Origin: an uncultured Alphaproteobacteria bacterium
Lineage (GTDB): Bacteria > Pseudomonadota > Alphaproteobacteria > Rickettsiales > UBA1997
NCBI GenBank assembly: GCA_903837365.1
Contig: CAILUF010000078.1
Coordinates: 1 to 5,992, forward strand
Length of the DNA stretch: 5,992 bases
Direction of reading: 5' to 3'
Part shown: positions 5,895 through 5,992 of the stretch, piece by piece
Layout: the number at the start of each line of letters is the position of its first letter
How positions within the stretch are numbered: position 1 is the stretch's first letter
Program-made: the position numbers and the translations under genes
The notes under the pieces: model-generated
Told to the model about the DNA's origin: nothing
What the model saw: only the letters and a program-made list of their open reading frames with translations
The model's database searches: none

Positions 5895-5992
5895 TTAATC
5901 AATGACGTTATCAAATTTAGGTCGTTGATAATCTTGAGGCATTTCGATATCAGTTTTTTTTCCGCAGTTAGATAATTCAAAAGCGATTAAAA
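5895..5992 (-). CDS. Partial small lipoprotein, LptM-like (C-terminal end)
   Basis: On the - strand an open frame enters from the right edge and ends at TAA (complement of 5895-5897), giving at least 31 codons. The visible product has a short hydrophobic stretch, then LSNCGKKTD, then an acidic, proline-containing tail (PQDYQRPKFD) ending in VID. A Cys-Gly-x-Lys start followed by a short proline-rich tail is typical of the small LptM/YifL lipoproteins that assist assembly of the LPS translocon in the outer membrane. The lipobox is imperfect: Asn just before the Cys, where Gly, Ala or Ser is usual, and Glu two residues before Ser. The signal peptide start is outside the window. The gene is convergent with purH, 37 bases away. 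It could instead be another small lipoprotein; the coding call is firmer than the family call. Confidence 0.55.
   Translation of the reverse strand, partial: LIAFELSNCGKKTDIEMPQDYQRPKFDNVID

Noticed and set aside
1..5992. Search for a novel defence, mobile or regulatory RNA system
   Set aside because: All long + strand frames belong to well-known housekeeping families, and gaps are at most 115 bases. I saw no direct repeats, spacers, transposase, tRNA or structured leader.

Overview
This is an AT-rich window, about 70% A+T by eye, densely packed with bacterial housekeeping genes. Six complete genes lie on the + strand, and the C-terminal end of a seventh lies on the - strand at the right edge. 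In order they encode peptide deformylase (def), a GspF/PilC-type inner-membrane protein of a type II secretion or type IV pilus machine, dethiobiotin synthetase (bioD), acetylglutamate kinase (argB), cytidylate kinase (cmk), the bifunctional purine enzyme PurH, and a convergent small lipoprotein resembling LptM.

The organism is most likely an AT-rich alphaproteobacterium in or near the Rickettsiales. The deformylase resembles rickettsial deformylases as I remember them, with motif I running into a VQVGVLKR stretch. ArgB has the N-terminal segment containing EALPY that is familiar from alphaproteobacteria. However, biotin, arginine and de novo purine genes are all present and look intact. That argues against a typical reduced, intracellular Rickettsia and for a less reduced, possibly free-living or protist-associated lineage. 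This placement is inference from remembered family features, not from a search.

Layout: bases 1-115 are an AT-rich leader with only weak promoter candidates. def, gspF-like and bioD are separated by 3 and 7 bases and are probably one transcript. argB stands alone between gaps of 77 and 107 bases, each with a weak sigma70-like promoter candidate. cmk and purH are separated by one base and are probably co-transcribed. A 37-base gap separates purH from the convergent lipoprotein gene and holds an A/T-only inverted repeat that may be a bidirectional terminator.

The genes do not form one pathway. They cover N-terminal protein maturation, envelope machinery, biotin, arginine, pyrimidine nucleotide and purine synthesis. 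I see no tRNA, rRNA, CRISPR array, insertion sequence, phage gene or recognisable novel system. The points worth a second look are small: a Gly substitution and a His/Cys-rich insert in the deformylase, altered nucleotide-binding motifs in the cytidylate kinase, an isolated bioD, an ArgB of the arginine-inhibited type, an odd lipobox, and no clear Shine-Dalgarno sequence before any of the six starts.
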